Part shown: piece by piece, positions 6,842 to 14,039 of the stretch
Layout of the letters: each line of letters begins with the position of its first letter
How positions within the stretch are numbered: position 1 is the first letter of the stretch
NCBI GenBank assembly: GCA_937996795.1
Contig: CALKUH010000004.1
Span: 1-14,039 of the forward strand
DNA from: an uncultured Verrucomicrobiota bacterium
Lineage (GTDB): Bacteria > Verrucomicrobiota > Kiritimatiellia > CAIVKH01
Direction of reading: 5' to 3'
DNA: 14,039 nucleotides
Program-made: the position numbers and the translations under genes
Notes under the pieces: generated by a model
The model's database searches: none
What the model was told of the DNA's origin: nothing
The model's input: only the letters and a program-made list of their open reading frames with translations

Positions 6842-8290
6842 ATGAGTCGATTCTGGATGTGTGTGGGAGTGCTGGTGGTGGCCGTGTGTGCGAGTCGAGG
6901 CGACGCCCTGCGCCCCAATGTCATCTATATCCTGGCGGACGACCTCGGGTACGGCGACCTCGGCTGTTACGGACAGCGGCAGATGGAGACGCCACACCTG
7001 GATGCGCTGGCCGCGGGCGGTCTGCGTTTCACGCAGCACTATTCCGGCAGCGCCGTGTGCGCCCCGTCGCGCTCCGCGCTGCTGACCGGCCGACATACCG
7101 GCCACACGCCAATCCGCGGCAATGCGGCGGTGCAGCCGGAGGGTCAGCAGCCGATGCCGGCGGACACGCGCACGCTGGCCCATCTCTTTAAGGACGCCGG
7201 CTATGCCACCGCGCACTTCGGCAAGTGGGGCCTGGGCGCGCCCGGCACCGCAAGCGAACCGCTGCGCATGGGCTTTGACCGTTTCTACGGTTACAACTGC
7301 CAGCGTCATGCGCATTTCTACTACCCATACTTCTTGTGGAACGACCACCAGCGCGAGATCCTGTGGGGCAATGTCGGGACGGAACGCGGCGAGTACGCGC
7401 CAGACCTGATCCAGCGCCAGGTGCTGGCATTCATGGAGCAGCCGCGTGACCGGCCGTTCTTCATCTACTACGCGCCGGTCCAGCCGCATGCCGAGCTGGC
7501 GGCGCCGGAGGAACGGCTCGCGCGGACACGCGGACGCTTTGGCGTTGAAACGCCGTACGCTGGCGTCGACGGCGGACCGAATTTTCGCCGGCACGGGTAC
7601 GGCTCGCAGGCCGAGCCGCGCGCAGCCTACGCGGCGATGGTGCAAACGCTCGATGACTACGTTGGCGAAATCGTCGCGCGCCTCGATGCGCTGGGGCTGC
7701 GCGAAAATACGCTCATCCTCTTCAGCTCCGACAACGGGCCGCACCGCGAAGGCGGCCACGACCCGGACACCTTTGGGTCGGCGGGCCCGCTGCGCGGCAT
7801 CAAGCGCGATCTGTACGAGGGCGGCATCCGCGTGCCGCTCATTGCGAACTGGCCGGGCCGCGTTCCCGCCGGACGCGCCAGCGATCTCATCTGCGCCCAG
7901 TGGGACATGATGGCGACGTTTGCGGAGCTGATTGGCCGGCCCGCGCCCGACGCGACGGATGGCCTCTCCATTTTGCCGACGCTGCTGGATCGGTCCGGCC
8001 AGCGGCAGCACGATTACCTGTACTGGGAATTCCACGAAAACGACGGACGCGTGGCGGTGCGGCGCGGCGACTGGAAGGCGATCCGCCAGCAGATAGCCGT
8101 CGACCCCAACGGCCCGTTGGAGCTCTATAATCTCGCGGAAGACCCGGGTGAGTCCCGCAACGTTGCAGACGCACACCCGCAACGCGTGGCGGAGTTGGAT
8201 GAACTGCTGCGCACCGCGCGCACGCCGTCGCCCGACCCGCGCTTTAATTTCCCGCGCGCGAAACCAATGGAAGGGGCGGGCGCGCGATGA
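6842..8290 (+). CDS. Exported sulfatase (arylsulfatase A-like, S1 family), 482 aa
   Basis: Predicted periplasmic or secreted sulfate-ester hydrolase. Residues 1-22 look like a signal peptide (SRFWMCVGVLVVAVCAS). The core starts at NVIYILADDLGYGD with metal ligands D33-D34. The formylglycine motif is C73-A-P-S-R77, followed by SALLTG. Further active-site residues are K128 (FGKWGLG), H216 (VQPHAEL), D297-N298 (SSDNGPH) and K321 (GIKRDLYEGG). The C-terminal part (about 395-455, RRGDWKAIRQ and LELYNLAEDPGE) is the usual S1 subdomain. Two adjacent ATGs exist, at 6839 and 6842; GGAG at 6831-6834 gives 7 bases to the second, so 6842 is preferred, but 6839 adds only one Met. An open frame upstream lies inside the symporter gene and is not coding. 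The gene starts 14 bases after the symporter stop and overlaps the next gene by ATGA. Confidence 0.93.
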   Translation: MSRFWMCVGVLVVAVCASRGDALRPNVIYILADDLGYGDLGCYGQRQMETPHLDALAAGGLRFTQHYSGSAVCAPSRSALLTGRHTGHTPIRGNAAVQPEGQQPMPADTRTLAHLFKDAGYATAHFGKWGLGAPGTASEPLRMGFDRFYGYNCQRHAHFYYPYFLWNDHQREILWGNVGTERGEYAPDLIQRQVLAFMEQPRDRPFFIYYAPVQPHAELAAPEERLARTRGRFGVETPYAGVDGGPNFRRHGYGSQAEPRAAYAAMVQTLDDYVGEIVARLDALGLRENTLILFSSDNGPHREGGHDPDTFGSAGPLRGIKRDLYEGGIRVPLIANWPGRVPAGRASDLICAQWDMMATFAELIGRPAPDATDGLSILPTLLDRSGQRQHDYLYWEFHENDGRVAVRRGDWKAIRQQIAVDPNGPLELYNLAEDPGESRNVADAHPQRVAELDELLRTARTPSPDPRFNFPRAKPMEGAGAR

Positions 8291-10164
8291 CACGCCCCGC
8301 CTTGTTCGGAGCGGTGGGCGCGGCCTGCTTTGCGCTGGCGGCGGCACATGCGGAGATTACGGCCGAGGTGCGGACGTGGGAGGACCGGCCCGTCGGGGCG
8401 TCGGTTTCGCTGACCCCCTGGTCGAATGGGTTCCAACGCCTCGCGGTGACGCTTCACAACAGCAACGCGGTCCCGGTCCGCATTCGCAACATTGTCCTGC
8501 GCATCCCGATCAACGCCCCGGTGACGGCGGACACCCCGCTGCTCTTCGGCGGAACCTGCATGGGGCGCACGCCGATGTTCCGCACGGTTCATTCGCGGGC
8601 GGATGCGCCGCAGGCGCGCAGCGCAATGTTTGTGATGGCGCGCACCGGAGATGCGGCGTTCCCATTCATCGGCGCTGTTTCATGGCGTCGGTTCATGCCG
8701 TACCTGCACGTGTCCGCCTCGAACTGGGTCGCGCGCATGGATGGCGAACGCCGGCTTCTGCAATCCGGCGAATCGGTGCCGGTCGAGACGCTGGTGCTCG
8801 GCGCCGGAACGGATGACCACGAACTTCTCAGGCGCTACGCGGCGGCCATTGCGCTTGAAAACGGGATCGCGGCGGTCAAACCCGACACGTTCCGCGGATG
8901 GGCGACATGGGATTACTACGGACGCCTGTTTCGCCACGCGGATGTGATCAGCAACATGGACGAAATGGAGGACCTGTTCCCGGGCGCAAATCTGATCCAG
9001 ATCGACGGCGGCTGGTGGACGGAACGCGGCGACTACACCAGTCCCCGTCCAGACCTCCCCGGCGGCGTGCAGGAGCTGGCGAAGTCGATCACCGCCCGCG
9101 GGCGCATCGCCGGCCTGCATTTCGACGGCTTCCGCGGCGACGCGGAGGCGGAAATCTGCAAGCAGCATCCCGAGTATTTCCTGCACGATGAGAACGGAAA
9201 CCTGATCGTCGATACAAAGCCGCGCAGCGACCGGGTGATGCGCTACACGTTTTTCGACTATTCGCATCCCGGCGCGCGCGCCCACATCGCTGAATGCATC
9301 CGCGTGATGCGCGAGGACTGGGGCATCCGCTACTTCAAGGTCGACTTCATGCGCTACGGCTTGGAGGAGGGCATCCGCAGCAGTGTCGAGGTGGCCGGCG
9401 CGATCCGGGCGCACGATCCCGCGTTGACGAGCCTGGAGCGGTTCCGGCTTGGCATGCAAACCATCCGCGAGGCGATCGGTCGCGAAAACTATTTCCTCGG
9501 CTGCTCGGCGTTCATCGGCCCCGCCATCGGATTCGTGGACGGCATGCGCACGGGCGCGGACATCAGCCCGCAATTCGATCACTTCGCCCCACGTGTGCTG
9601 GGCAATGCCGGTCATGCCTATTTGGCGGAGGCCGTGTTTAATGTCGATTGCGACTACCTCGTCTTTCGCGCCGCGGAGGACGAGGACGAGCGCGTGAGCG
9701 GGGACAAGGGCAAGAGCGGCGGATCGCTCACGCTGAACGAGGCGCGGATGTGGTCGGATTTCGCCAGCCTCTTCGGCAACGCGCGGCTCGCGAGCGACAA
9801 CCTGACCCTGCTGCGGCCCGAGCGCAAGGCCCTGATCCAGACGGCGATGGCGCACCCGTTCATGGACGAGGTCGTGCCGCTGGGTTACTGGCGGCATGCG
9901 GCGGATGGGGCCGATGCGTTCACGCGCCTGCTCGCGCGTCGCGGCGACGCGATCTATCTCGCGTTATTCAATTGGGGCGCTGCGCCCGCCACTGAACGGC
10001 TGTCCGGTTTGGGTGGCGGCGCAACACTGACCGCAGCGGACGGGTCGGCGATTCCCGTGGTCGAAGGCGTGGCCATGCATGAGCTTGCGCCACGGCATTC
10101 CACCGTGCTTCGCTATGATGGTCCGCTCTCTTTTCGCGTGTTGCGGGACGTGTTGGATCGGTGA
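8287..10164 (+). CDS. Exported GH36-like glycoside hydrolase (clan GH-D, alpha-galactosidase type), 625 aa
   Basis: Probable retaining alpha-glycosidase acting on alpha-galactosyl or similar ends. Residues 1-22 form a signal peptide (FALAAAHA, cleavage before E23). Residues about 23-190 form a beta-rich N-terminal domain; the TIM barrel follows, with GWATWDYYGR at 204-213, QIDGGWW at 238-244 and GLHFDGF near 278-284. YFKVDFMRYG at 349-358 places a likely nucleophile at D353, and DGMRTGADIS at 418-427 a likely acid/base at D425; spacing and context agree with GH36-type enzymes. A C-terminal beta domain (about 545-625) ends the protein. A charged segment around 460-477 (EDEDERVSGDKGKSGG) looks like an inserted loop. 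Similarity to classic alpha-galactosidases is only at motif level, so specificity could instead be for GalNAc or another sugar. It overlaps the preceding sulfatase by 4 bases, implying translational coupling. Confidence 0.85.
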   Translation: MTRPALFGAVGAACFALAAAHAEITAEVRTWEDRPVGASVSLTPWSNGFQRLAVTLHNSNAVPVRIRNIVLRIPINAPVTADTPLLFGGTCMGRTPMFRTVHSRADAPQARSAMFVMARTGDAAFPFIGAVSWRRFMPYLHVSASNWVARMDGERRLLQSGESVPVETLVLGAGTDDHELLRRYAAAIALENGIAAVKPDTFRGWATWDYYGRLFRHADVISNMDEMEDLFPGANLIQIDGGWWTERGDYTSPRPDLPGGVQELAKSITARGRIAGLHFDGFRGDAEAEICKQHPEYFLHDENGNLIVDTKPRSDRVMRYTFFDYSHPGARAHIAECIRVMREDWGIRYFKVDFMRYGLEEGIRSSVEVAGAIRAHDPALTSLERFRLGMQTIREAIGRENYFLGCSAFIGPAIGFVDGMRTGADISPQFDHFAPRVLGNAGHAYLAEAVFNVDCDYLVFRAAEDEDERVSGDKGKSGGSLTLNEARMWSDFASLFGNARLASDNLTLLRPERKALIQTAMAHPFMDEVVPLGYWRHAADGADAFTRLLARRGDAIYLALFNWGAAPATERLSGLGGGATLTAADGSAIPVVEGVAMHELAPRHSTVLRYDGPLSFRVLRDVLDR

Positions 10165-10171
10165 GGGACCT

Positions 10172-11113
10172 ATGAATCAACTACGCTTGATTGTTGTCGC
10201 ATTCCTGTTGTTGGTCGCACACGCGCTGTTCGCGGCCCCCGCGCCGATGGCGGATTTTATGTTGCGCGCGGAGAAAGACCCGTCGCTCGTCCGCATCTAC
10301 GCCGCCGTCACCACCGTCACCTACAAGGTGGTCGGGGGCACGGCGCTGCGGCTCATTGTGTATCTTCCGGCAGACCTGACGCCGGGCCAGAAAAGGCCGG
10401 CGGTTGTGAATTTTCACGGAGGCGGCTGGTTGCGGGGTGGTCCGTCCGCGTCGAATCCGTTGCTGATTTATCTGGCGTCGCGCGGCGTGATTGGGGTGGA
10501 CGCGCAATATCGGCTGCTGCCGGGCGAAGAAAACGGCACGGGACGTGGGCCGCAGGACTGTCTCGCGGATGCGCGGTCAGCCATGCGCTGGGTGCGCAGG
10601 AACGCCGCGCAATTCCAGATTGATCCCGCGCGTATCAGCGCCAGCGGCACGTCCGCGGGCGGACTGCTCGCCGCGAGTCTTGCGACGATCGACGGCTATG
10701 ACGATCCCGCGGATGACCGCGCCATATCCGTGCGTCCCGAAGCGGTGTTGCTGCTTAATCCGGCCATTGACCTCGTGAAGGGCTGGGGGACGGGCCGGAA
10801 GCATGCGATCGCCGCCGGGCTTGATCCGGTGGCGATTTCGCCGGCGTCCCATGTGCGCACGAACCTGCCGCCGTTTATCATCTTGAGCGGGACGAAGGAC
10901 GGCGTCTGTCCCGCCGAGGTGTGCCGCGCGTTTGTGCGCGAGATGAAGGCGAACGGAAACCACGCCGTGTTCGCCGAATTTCCCGGTGAACGGCACGGGT
11001 TTTATCACCCGAAGCGCGCCAACGGCGCGAACTTCAACCGCGTGATTCGCGAACTGGATGCCTTCCTGGCGCAAATCGGCCTGCTGCCTGTCGATAACGG
11101 AGGCCGGCCGTGA
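10172..11113 (+). CDS. Exported alpha/beta-hydrolase esterase (BD-FAE / HGGG type), 313 aa
   Basis: Predicted carboxylesterase, likely a glycan deacylase given its neighbours. The start at 10172 gives a clear signal peptide (LRLIVVAFLLLVAHALFAA, cleavage near 21-22). A longer in-frame start at 10079 lies inside the upstream gene and would bury this signal, so it is rejected. The oxyanion motif is H82-G-G-G-W86. The nucleophile elbow G159-T-S161-A-G is of GxSxG type, catalytic Asp is probably D243 (SGTKDGVCP) and catalytic His H275 (GERHGFYHP). Length suits the alpha/beta hydrolase-3 or BD-FAE group. GAGG at 10163-10166 lies 5 bases before the ATG. The gene begins 7 bases after the GH36-like gene and overlaps the GH30 gene by GTGA. 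Acyl specificity (acetyl, feruloyl or other) cannot be read from the sequence. Confidence 0.88.
   Translation: MNQLRLIVVAFLLLVAHALFAAPAPMADFMLRAEKDPSLVRIYAAVTTVTYKVVGGTALRLIVYLPADLTPGQKRPAVVNFHGGGWLRGGPSASNPLLIYLASRGVIGVDAQYRLLPGEENGTGRGPQDCLADARSAMRWVRRNAAQFQIDPARISASGTSAGGLLAASLATIDGYDDPADDRAISVRPEAVLLLNPAIDLVKGWGTGRKHAIAAGLDPVAISPASHVRTNLPPFIILSGTKDGVCPAEVCRAFVREMKANGNHAVFAEFPGERHGFYHPKRANGANFNRVIRELDAFLAQIGLLPVDNGGRP
11099..11103 (+). promoter_or_regulatory. Shine-Dalgarno that sets the GTG start of the GH30 gene
   Basis: GGAGG lies 6 bases before GTG at 11110-11112, inside the end of the esterase gene. It is among the strongest ribosome-binding sites in the cluster and supports a GTG start that overlaps the esterase stop codon. 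Confidence 0.7.
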
Positions 11114-12531
11114 CGCGACGACTGTGTCAGGCTGCGGTGTTGTGCGCGGTGGCCTTCGGGTTTGCCGGGGCCGAAGACGTTGAAATCCATGTCACCGCGA
11201 AGGACTCAGGCCGGCGGCTGTCGGCGGTTCCATTCGGAGGGTGGGTGTCGATCGAAGCGCCGCTGATGAAGGAGCCGGCGGTGTTCGTGGATTCGAAGCC
11301 GCGCTTTCAGCGTATACTCGGGTTCGGCGGTGCGCTGACGGACGCCGCGGCGGAGACGTTTTACAAACTGCCGGATGACGCGCGTGAGGAGGTGCTTACG
11401 GCGTATTACGATCCCATCCGCGGCATCGGCTACACGCTTGGCCGCACACACATCAACAGCTGCGACTTTTCCACCTCGACCTATGCCTATGCGGAGGTGG
11501 AGGGCGATGTCGCGCTTGAGCACTTCAACATTGAGCGCGATCGCCGCCTGCGCATGCCGCTGATCAAAGCTGCGCTTGCGAAGGCGGGCGGGAAGCTGAC
11601 GCTGTTCGCCTCGCCATGGAGTCCGCCGGCCTGGATGAAGACCAATGACAGTATGTTGATGGGTGGCCGCCTGCGACCCGAATACCGGCAGGTGTGGGCG
11701 GATTACTACGTGCGATTTCTGGAAGCCTATCAACGCGAAGGCATTTCCTTCTGGGGGTTGACGGTTCAGAACGAGCCGGGCGCCGGGCCGAAGTGGGAGT
11801 CGTGCATGTACACGGCCGAGGAGGAGCGCGATTTTGTGCGGGATTTCCTCGGGCCGACGCTCCATCGCTCCGCCTACAGCAACGTGAACCTGATCGTCTG
11901 GGATCACAACCGCGGCTACATGTACCAGCGCGCGGCGACGGTGCTGAATGATCCGGAAGCGGCGCGCTACGTTTGGGGCGTCGGCTTTCACTGGTACGGC
12001 GGCGAGGCGTTCGGCAACGCGCGCCTGGTCGGGCAGGTGTATCCCGACAAGCACCTGTTGTTCACGGAGGGGTGCATCACGAAGTTCGACGGCGCCCGCC
12101 TGCACGAGTGGGAATGGGGTGAGCGCTACGGCAGGGCGATCATCAACGACTTGAACAGCGGCGCGGTCGGCTGGACGGACTGGAACATCCTGCTGGACGA
12201 AACCGGCGGGCCGAACCACGTGAGCAACTTCTGCTACGCGCCAATCATCGGCGACACCCGCAGCGGCGCGCTGACCTACATGAATTCGTACTATTACCTC
12301 GGGCACTTCTCGAAGTTTATCCGCCCCGGCGCGCAGCGCATCGCCGCCGCGTCGAACAAGGACGCGCTGCTCGTGACGGCCTTTCGAAATCCGGACGGGA
12401 GAGTGGCGACGGTGATGATGAATACAGGGGATGTGCCGATGCAGATCTATTTTACCCTGGATGGCCGCACCGCATATGTCGCCAGCGAGCCGAGGTCCAT
12501 CCTGACGCTGGTCAGTCGGGAGACTCCATGA
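11110..12531 (+). CDS. Exported GH30-family glycoside hydrolase, 473 aa
   Basis: Predicted retaining beta-glycosidase of family GH30 (glucosylceramidase-like branch). Signal peptide at 1-21 (LCQAAVLCAVAFGFAGA). Family motifs in order: ILGFGGALTDAAAETF near 69-84, YTLGRTHINSCDFS near 108-121, LFASPWSPPAWMKTN near 165-179, then LTVQNEP with acid/base E222 and LLFTEGC with nucleophile E320, 98 residues apart. WTDWNILLDETGGPNHVSNF (near 357-376) and a C-terminal beta-sandwich with VTAFRNPDGR complete the usual architecture. Length is typical. The family covers beta-glucosidase, beta-1,6-glucanase, beta-1,6-galactanase, xylanase and fucosidase activities, and subfamily cannot be assigned by eye. 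The GTG start overlaps the esterase stop; the stop overlaps the next ATG by 4 bases. Confidence 0.92.
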   Translation: MTRRLCQAAVLCAVAFGFAGAEDVEIHVTAKDSGRRLSAVPFGGWVSIEAPLMKEPAVFVDSKPRFQRILGFGGALTDAAAETFYKLPDDAREEVLTAYYDPIRGIGYTLGRTHINSCDFSTSTYAYAEVEGDVALEHFNIERDRRLRMPLIKAALAKAGGKLTLFASPWSPPAWMKTNDSMLMGGRLRPEYRQVWADYYVRFLEAYQREGISFWGLTVQNEPGAGPKWESCMYTAEEERDFVRDFLGPTLHRSAYSNVNLIVWDHNRGYMYQRAATVLNDPEAARYVWGVGFHWYGGEAFGNARLVGQVYPDKHLLFTEGCITKFDGARLHEWEWGERYGRAIINDLNSGAVGWTDWNILLDETGGPNHVSNFCYAPIIGDTRSGALTYMNSYYYLGHFSKFIRPGAQRIAAASNKDALLVTAFRNPDGRVATVMMNTGDVPMQIYFTLDGRTAYVASEPRSILTLVSRETP

Positions 12532-13910
12532 AGCATTTGCTCGGTGCCCTGTCCGTCCTGGTGCCGCTGTTCCATGCTCTTGCCGGCGCACCATCATTCC
12601 CGCCGGGTGCGTGCGTGGTTTGGTTGGGGGACAGCATCACGCATGGCGGGTATTTCCACAGGTACATCGAATTGTTCTACGCCACCCGTTATCCGGCTGA
12701 ACCCCGCACATTTATTAATGCCGGGATCGGCGGTGATCACGCTTCCGGCGGACGGGCTCGCCTCGAGTGGGACGTGTTGCCGCACCATCCGACAACCGTG
12801 TCCATCATGTTCGGCATGAACGATGTCGGGCGGCATCTCTACCTGTCTCCCGAGCCGACGCCAGAACAACGCATGGAGCGTGAAGCGCGCCTGCGCGCCT
12901 ATGGCGCCAATCTGGCGGCGCTGGTGGAGACGCTCCAGTCGCGCGGTCTGCAGGTGATCCTGGCCACCCCGTCGCCGCACGATGACACGATGATATCGGA
13001 TCCTCCCGTGTTTTCATCCGTCAATGATGGCCTTTCGCACTGCGTCCGGATCGTCCGCGAGGTGGCGGAGGAGCGCGGGGTGCCCGTGGTGGATGTTTTT
13101 AATCCGTTGCTCGAATTGAATCTGGCCCGGCAGGCTCGCGATCCCGCCTTCACCATCGTGGGCAAGGATCGTGTGCATCCTGGTCCGCCCGGCCATTTCG
13201 TGATGGCCTTTCATTATTTGAGAGCCCAGCGGGCAACCGCCGTGGTCAGCCGGATCGAGATTGATGCCGCGGCTGCTCGTGTGGCGCTTGCCGACCGGGC
13301 CGCAGTTCATGACCTGATGATGGGAGGCGGTGCGTTGCAGTTCCGCGTGCGCGCGGACGCCCTGCCGTTTCCGGGGTGGCCGGGCGTGGAGCCCGCGTGG
13401 TCGTTGGTTCCGTTTCACGAAGAATTGAATCGCGAGGAACTCCGCGTGACGGGTTTGCCGCCCGCGGTATACGAAGTCGGGATCGACGGACGCGTGGTCG
13501 CAACCTGTACCGAGGAGGTCCTTGCCATCGGGCTCGAACTGGGCGCGAATACGAACACGCCGCAGTTCGCGCAGGCTGTGCGCGTTGCCGAACTCGTCAT
13601 GCAGAAAGCAGCCATTGAACAAAAGTTGCGTGACATCGCATTTACCGAGTCCCGCGTTCAGGGTCTGCGTCCAGGGCCCGTCAAACCGAAGCAGATGAAA
13701 AAAATGCTGGCGGATGTCATCGCCCGGCTGGATCCGAAGAACCCCCACTCGGCGGGCATCGAAAAGCGATATCGGGCCTATCCCGGACAGAAAAAACAGG
13801 AACGTGCGTGGAGGGAAGAGCTTCTATCGTTGCGCGAGAAGATCAAATCGGCAGCCGACCCCTGTGAGCGACGGTACGAAATTCGCCCGCTGGCCACGCG
13901 GCATATATGA
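12528..13910 (+). CDS. Exported SGNH/GDSL hydrolase with a long C-terminal extension, 460 aa
   Basis: Predicted esterase, possibly a glycan deacetylating enzyme. Signal peptide at about 1-21 (LLGALSVLVPLFHALAG). SGNH blocks are clear: block I VVWLGDSITHGG with nucleophile S36, block II INAGIGGDHASG with the oxyanion Gly near 68-69, block III FGMND with N98, and block V KDRVHPGPPGH with D214 and H217. The catalytic domain ends near 235. The remaining 225 residues are unusual for a simple GDSL enzyme: a beta-type stretch (about 240-345), then a helical, Lys/Glu/Arg-rich tail (about 350-445) with likely coiled-coil character (QKKQERAWREELLSLREKIK). It overlaps the GH30 stop by ATGA, and GGGAG lies 5 bases before the start. 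No domain name is offered for the tail. Confidence 0.88.
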   Translation: MKHLLGALSVLVPLFHALAGAPSFPPGACVVWLGDSITHGGYFHRYIELFYATRYPAEPRTFINAGIGGDHASGGRARLEWDVLPHHPTTVSIMFGMNDVGRHLYLSPEPTPEQRMEREARLRAYGANLAALVETLQSRGLQVILATPSPHDDTMISDPPVFSSVNDGLSHCVRIVREVAEERGVPVVDVFNPLLELNLARQARDPAFTIVGKDRVHPGPPGHFVMAFHYLRAQRATAVVSRIEIDAAAARVALADRAAVHDLMMGGGALQFRVRADALPFPGWPGVEPAWSLVPFHEELNREELRVTGLPPAVYEVGIDGRVVATCTEEVLAIGLELGANTNTPQFAQAVRVAELVMQKAAIEQKLRDIAFTESRVQGLRPGPVKPKQMKKMLADVIARLDPKNPHSAGIEKRYRAYPGQKKQERAWREELLSLREKIKSAADPCERRYEIRPLATRHI

Positions 13911-13995
13911 CTGGATTCTATTCGGCATGTCATATCTTGAATCCATAATGCCATCCGCTTCGGAGGTCAGCGTTGAAGGGTTTGGTCAACCAAGT

Positions 13996-14000
13996 GGAGG
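13996..14000 (+). promoter_or_regulatory. Shine-Dalgarno for the truncated gene at the right edge
   Basis: GGAGG is 6 bases before GTG at 14007 but only 2 bases before ATG at 14003. The spacing therefore favours the GTG, whose reading frame also looks like the start of a signal peptide. Confidence 0.5.
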
Positions 14001-14006
14001 TCATGA

Positions 14007-14039
14007 GTGAAGTCTGCATCCGTGGCATTGGTGGTGGCG
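14007..14039 (+). CDS. Start of a probable secreted protein (partial, 11 codons)
   Basis: From GTG at 14007 the frame reads MKSASVALVVA up to the edge: a lysine followed by small and hydrophobic residues, as at the start of a Sec signal peptide. GGAGG sits at optimal spacing upstream. The competing ATG at 14003 (MSEVCIRGIGGG) is too close to the same Shine-Dalgarno. The gap from the SGNH hydrolase gene is 96 bases, larger than within the cluster. That gap has CATAAT near 13946-13951 as a weak -10 candidate and short dyads (GGATTC/GAATCC, GGCAT/ATGCC) but no clear terminator, so this gene may be in the same operon or have its own promoter. Function cannot be told. Confidence 0.5.
   Translation, partial: MKSASVALVVA

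Noticed and set aside
6842..6895. Possible lipoprotein signal in the exported sulfatase (Cys16)
   Set aside because: The residue before the cysteine is Val, which does not fit the lipobox; a standard signal peptide is more likely.
6800..8347. Minus-strand open frame opposite the exported sulfatase (515 codons)
   Set aside because: Low-complexity Arg/Ala/His-rich translation without motifs, lying over a gene with all sulfatase active-site residues.
8680..9897. Minus-strand open frame opposite the GH36-like gene (405 codons)
   Set aside because: Shadow frame with no family motif; the opposite strand has a signal peptide and catalytic motifs.
10079..10171. Upstream in-frame extension of the esterase (31 codons)
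   Set aside because: It overlaps the GH36-like coding sequence and would place the signal peptide internally; the ATG at 10172 has a ribosome-binding site.
11206..12597. Minus-strand open frame opposite the GH30 gene (463 codons)
   Set aside because: Shadow frame with skewed composition; the GH30 acid/base and nucleophile motifs are on the plus strand.
13911..13960. Possible rho-independent terminator after the SGNH hydrolase gene
   Set aside because: Only 5-6 base dyads with long loops and no T-run; not a credible terminator hairpin.

Overview
The window carries one large secreted repeat protein on the minus strand (positions 1-3567, 3' end beyond the window). It diverges from a tightly packed plus-strand gene cluster (3679 to the right edge) that reads as a sulfated-glycan degradation operon. 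The DNA is GC-rich with strong GC bias at third codon positions, which produces long antisense shadow frames. The mix of several sulfatases, SSS-type symporter, GH30, GH36-like enzyme, SGNH hydrolase and an autotransporter-type beta-strand-repeat protein with DUF11 fits the PVC group, most likely Kiritimatiellota or Verrucomicrobiota. That placement is inferred from gene content only; no phylogenetic marker is present.

Layout. Positions 1-3567 (minus): a signal-peptide protein of at least 1189 residues with about six PATR-type beta-strand repeats, a DUF11 domain and Ig-like or Fn3-like segments. Positions 3568-3678: a divergent AT-rich intergenic region with palindromic elements, the probable control region for both directions. 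Plus strand, in order: a sulfatase without signal peptide (3679-5193), a sodium:solute symporter (5220-6827), an exported sulfatase (6842-8290), an exported GH36-like alpha-galactosidase-type enzyme (8287-10164), an exported alpha/beta-hydrolase esterase (10172-11113), an exported GH30 glycosidase (11110-12531), an exported SGNH/GDSL hydrolase (12528-13910), and the first codons of another probable secreted protein (14007 onward). Three junctions are 4-base ATGA/GTGA overlaps and three are gaps of 7-26 bases (counting both candidate starts of the second sulfatase), so one polycistronic transcript with translational coupling is likely.

How the genes may work together (inference). The exported sulfatase, GH36-like enzyme, GH30 enzyme and two esterase-type hydrolases would remove sulfate, alpha-linked sugars, beta-linked sugars and acyl groups outside the cytoplasm. 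The SSS symporter would import the released sugar, possibly still sulfated, and the signal-less sulfatase would finish desulfation in the cytosol. Both sulfatases are of the cysteine type and need formylglycine maturation by an enzyme not encoded here. No SusC/SusD pair, regulator gene, RNA gene, CRISPR array or insertion sequence was seen.
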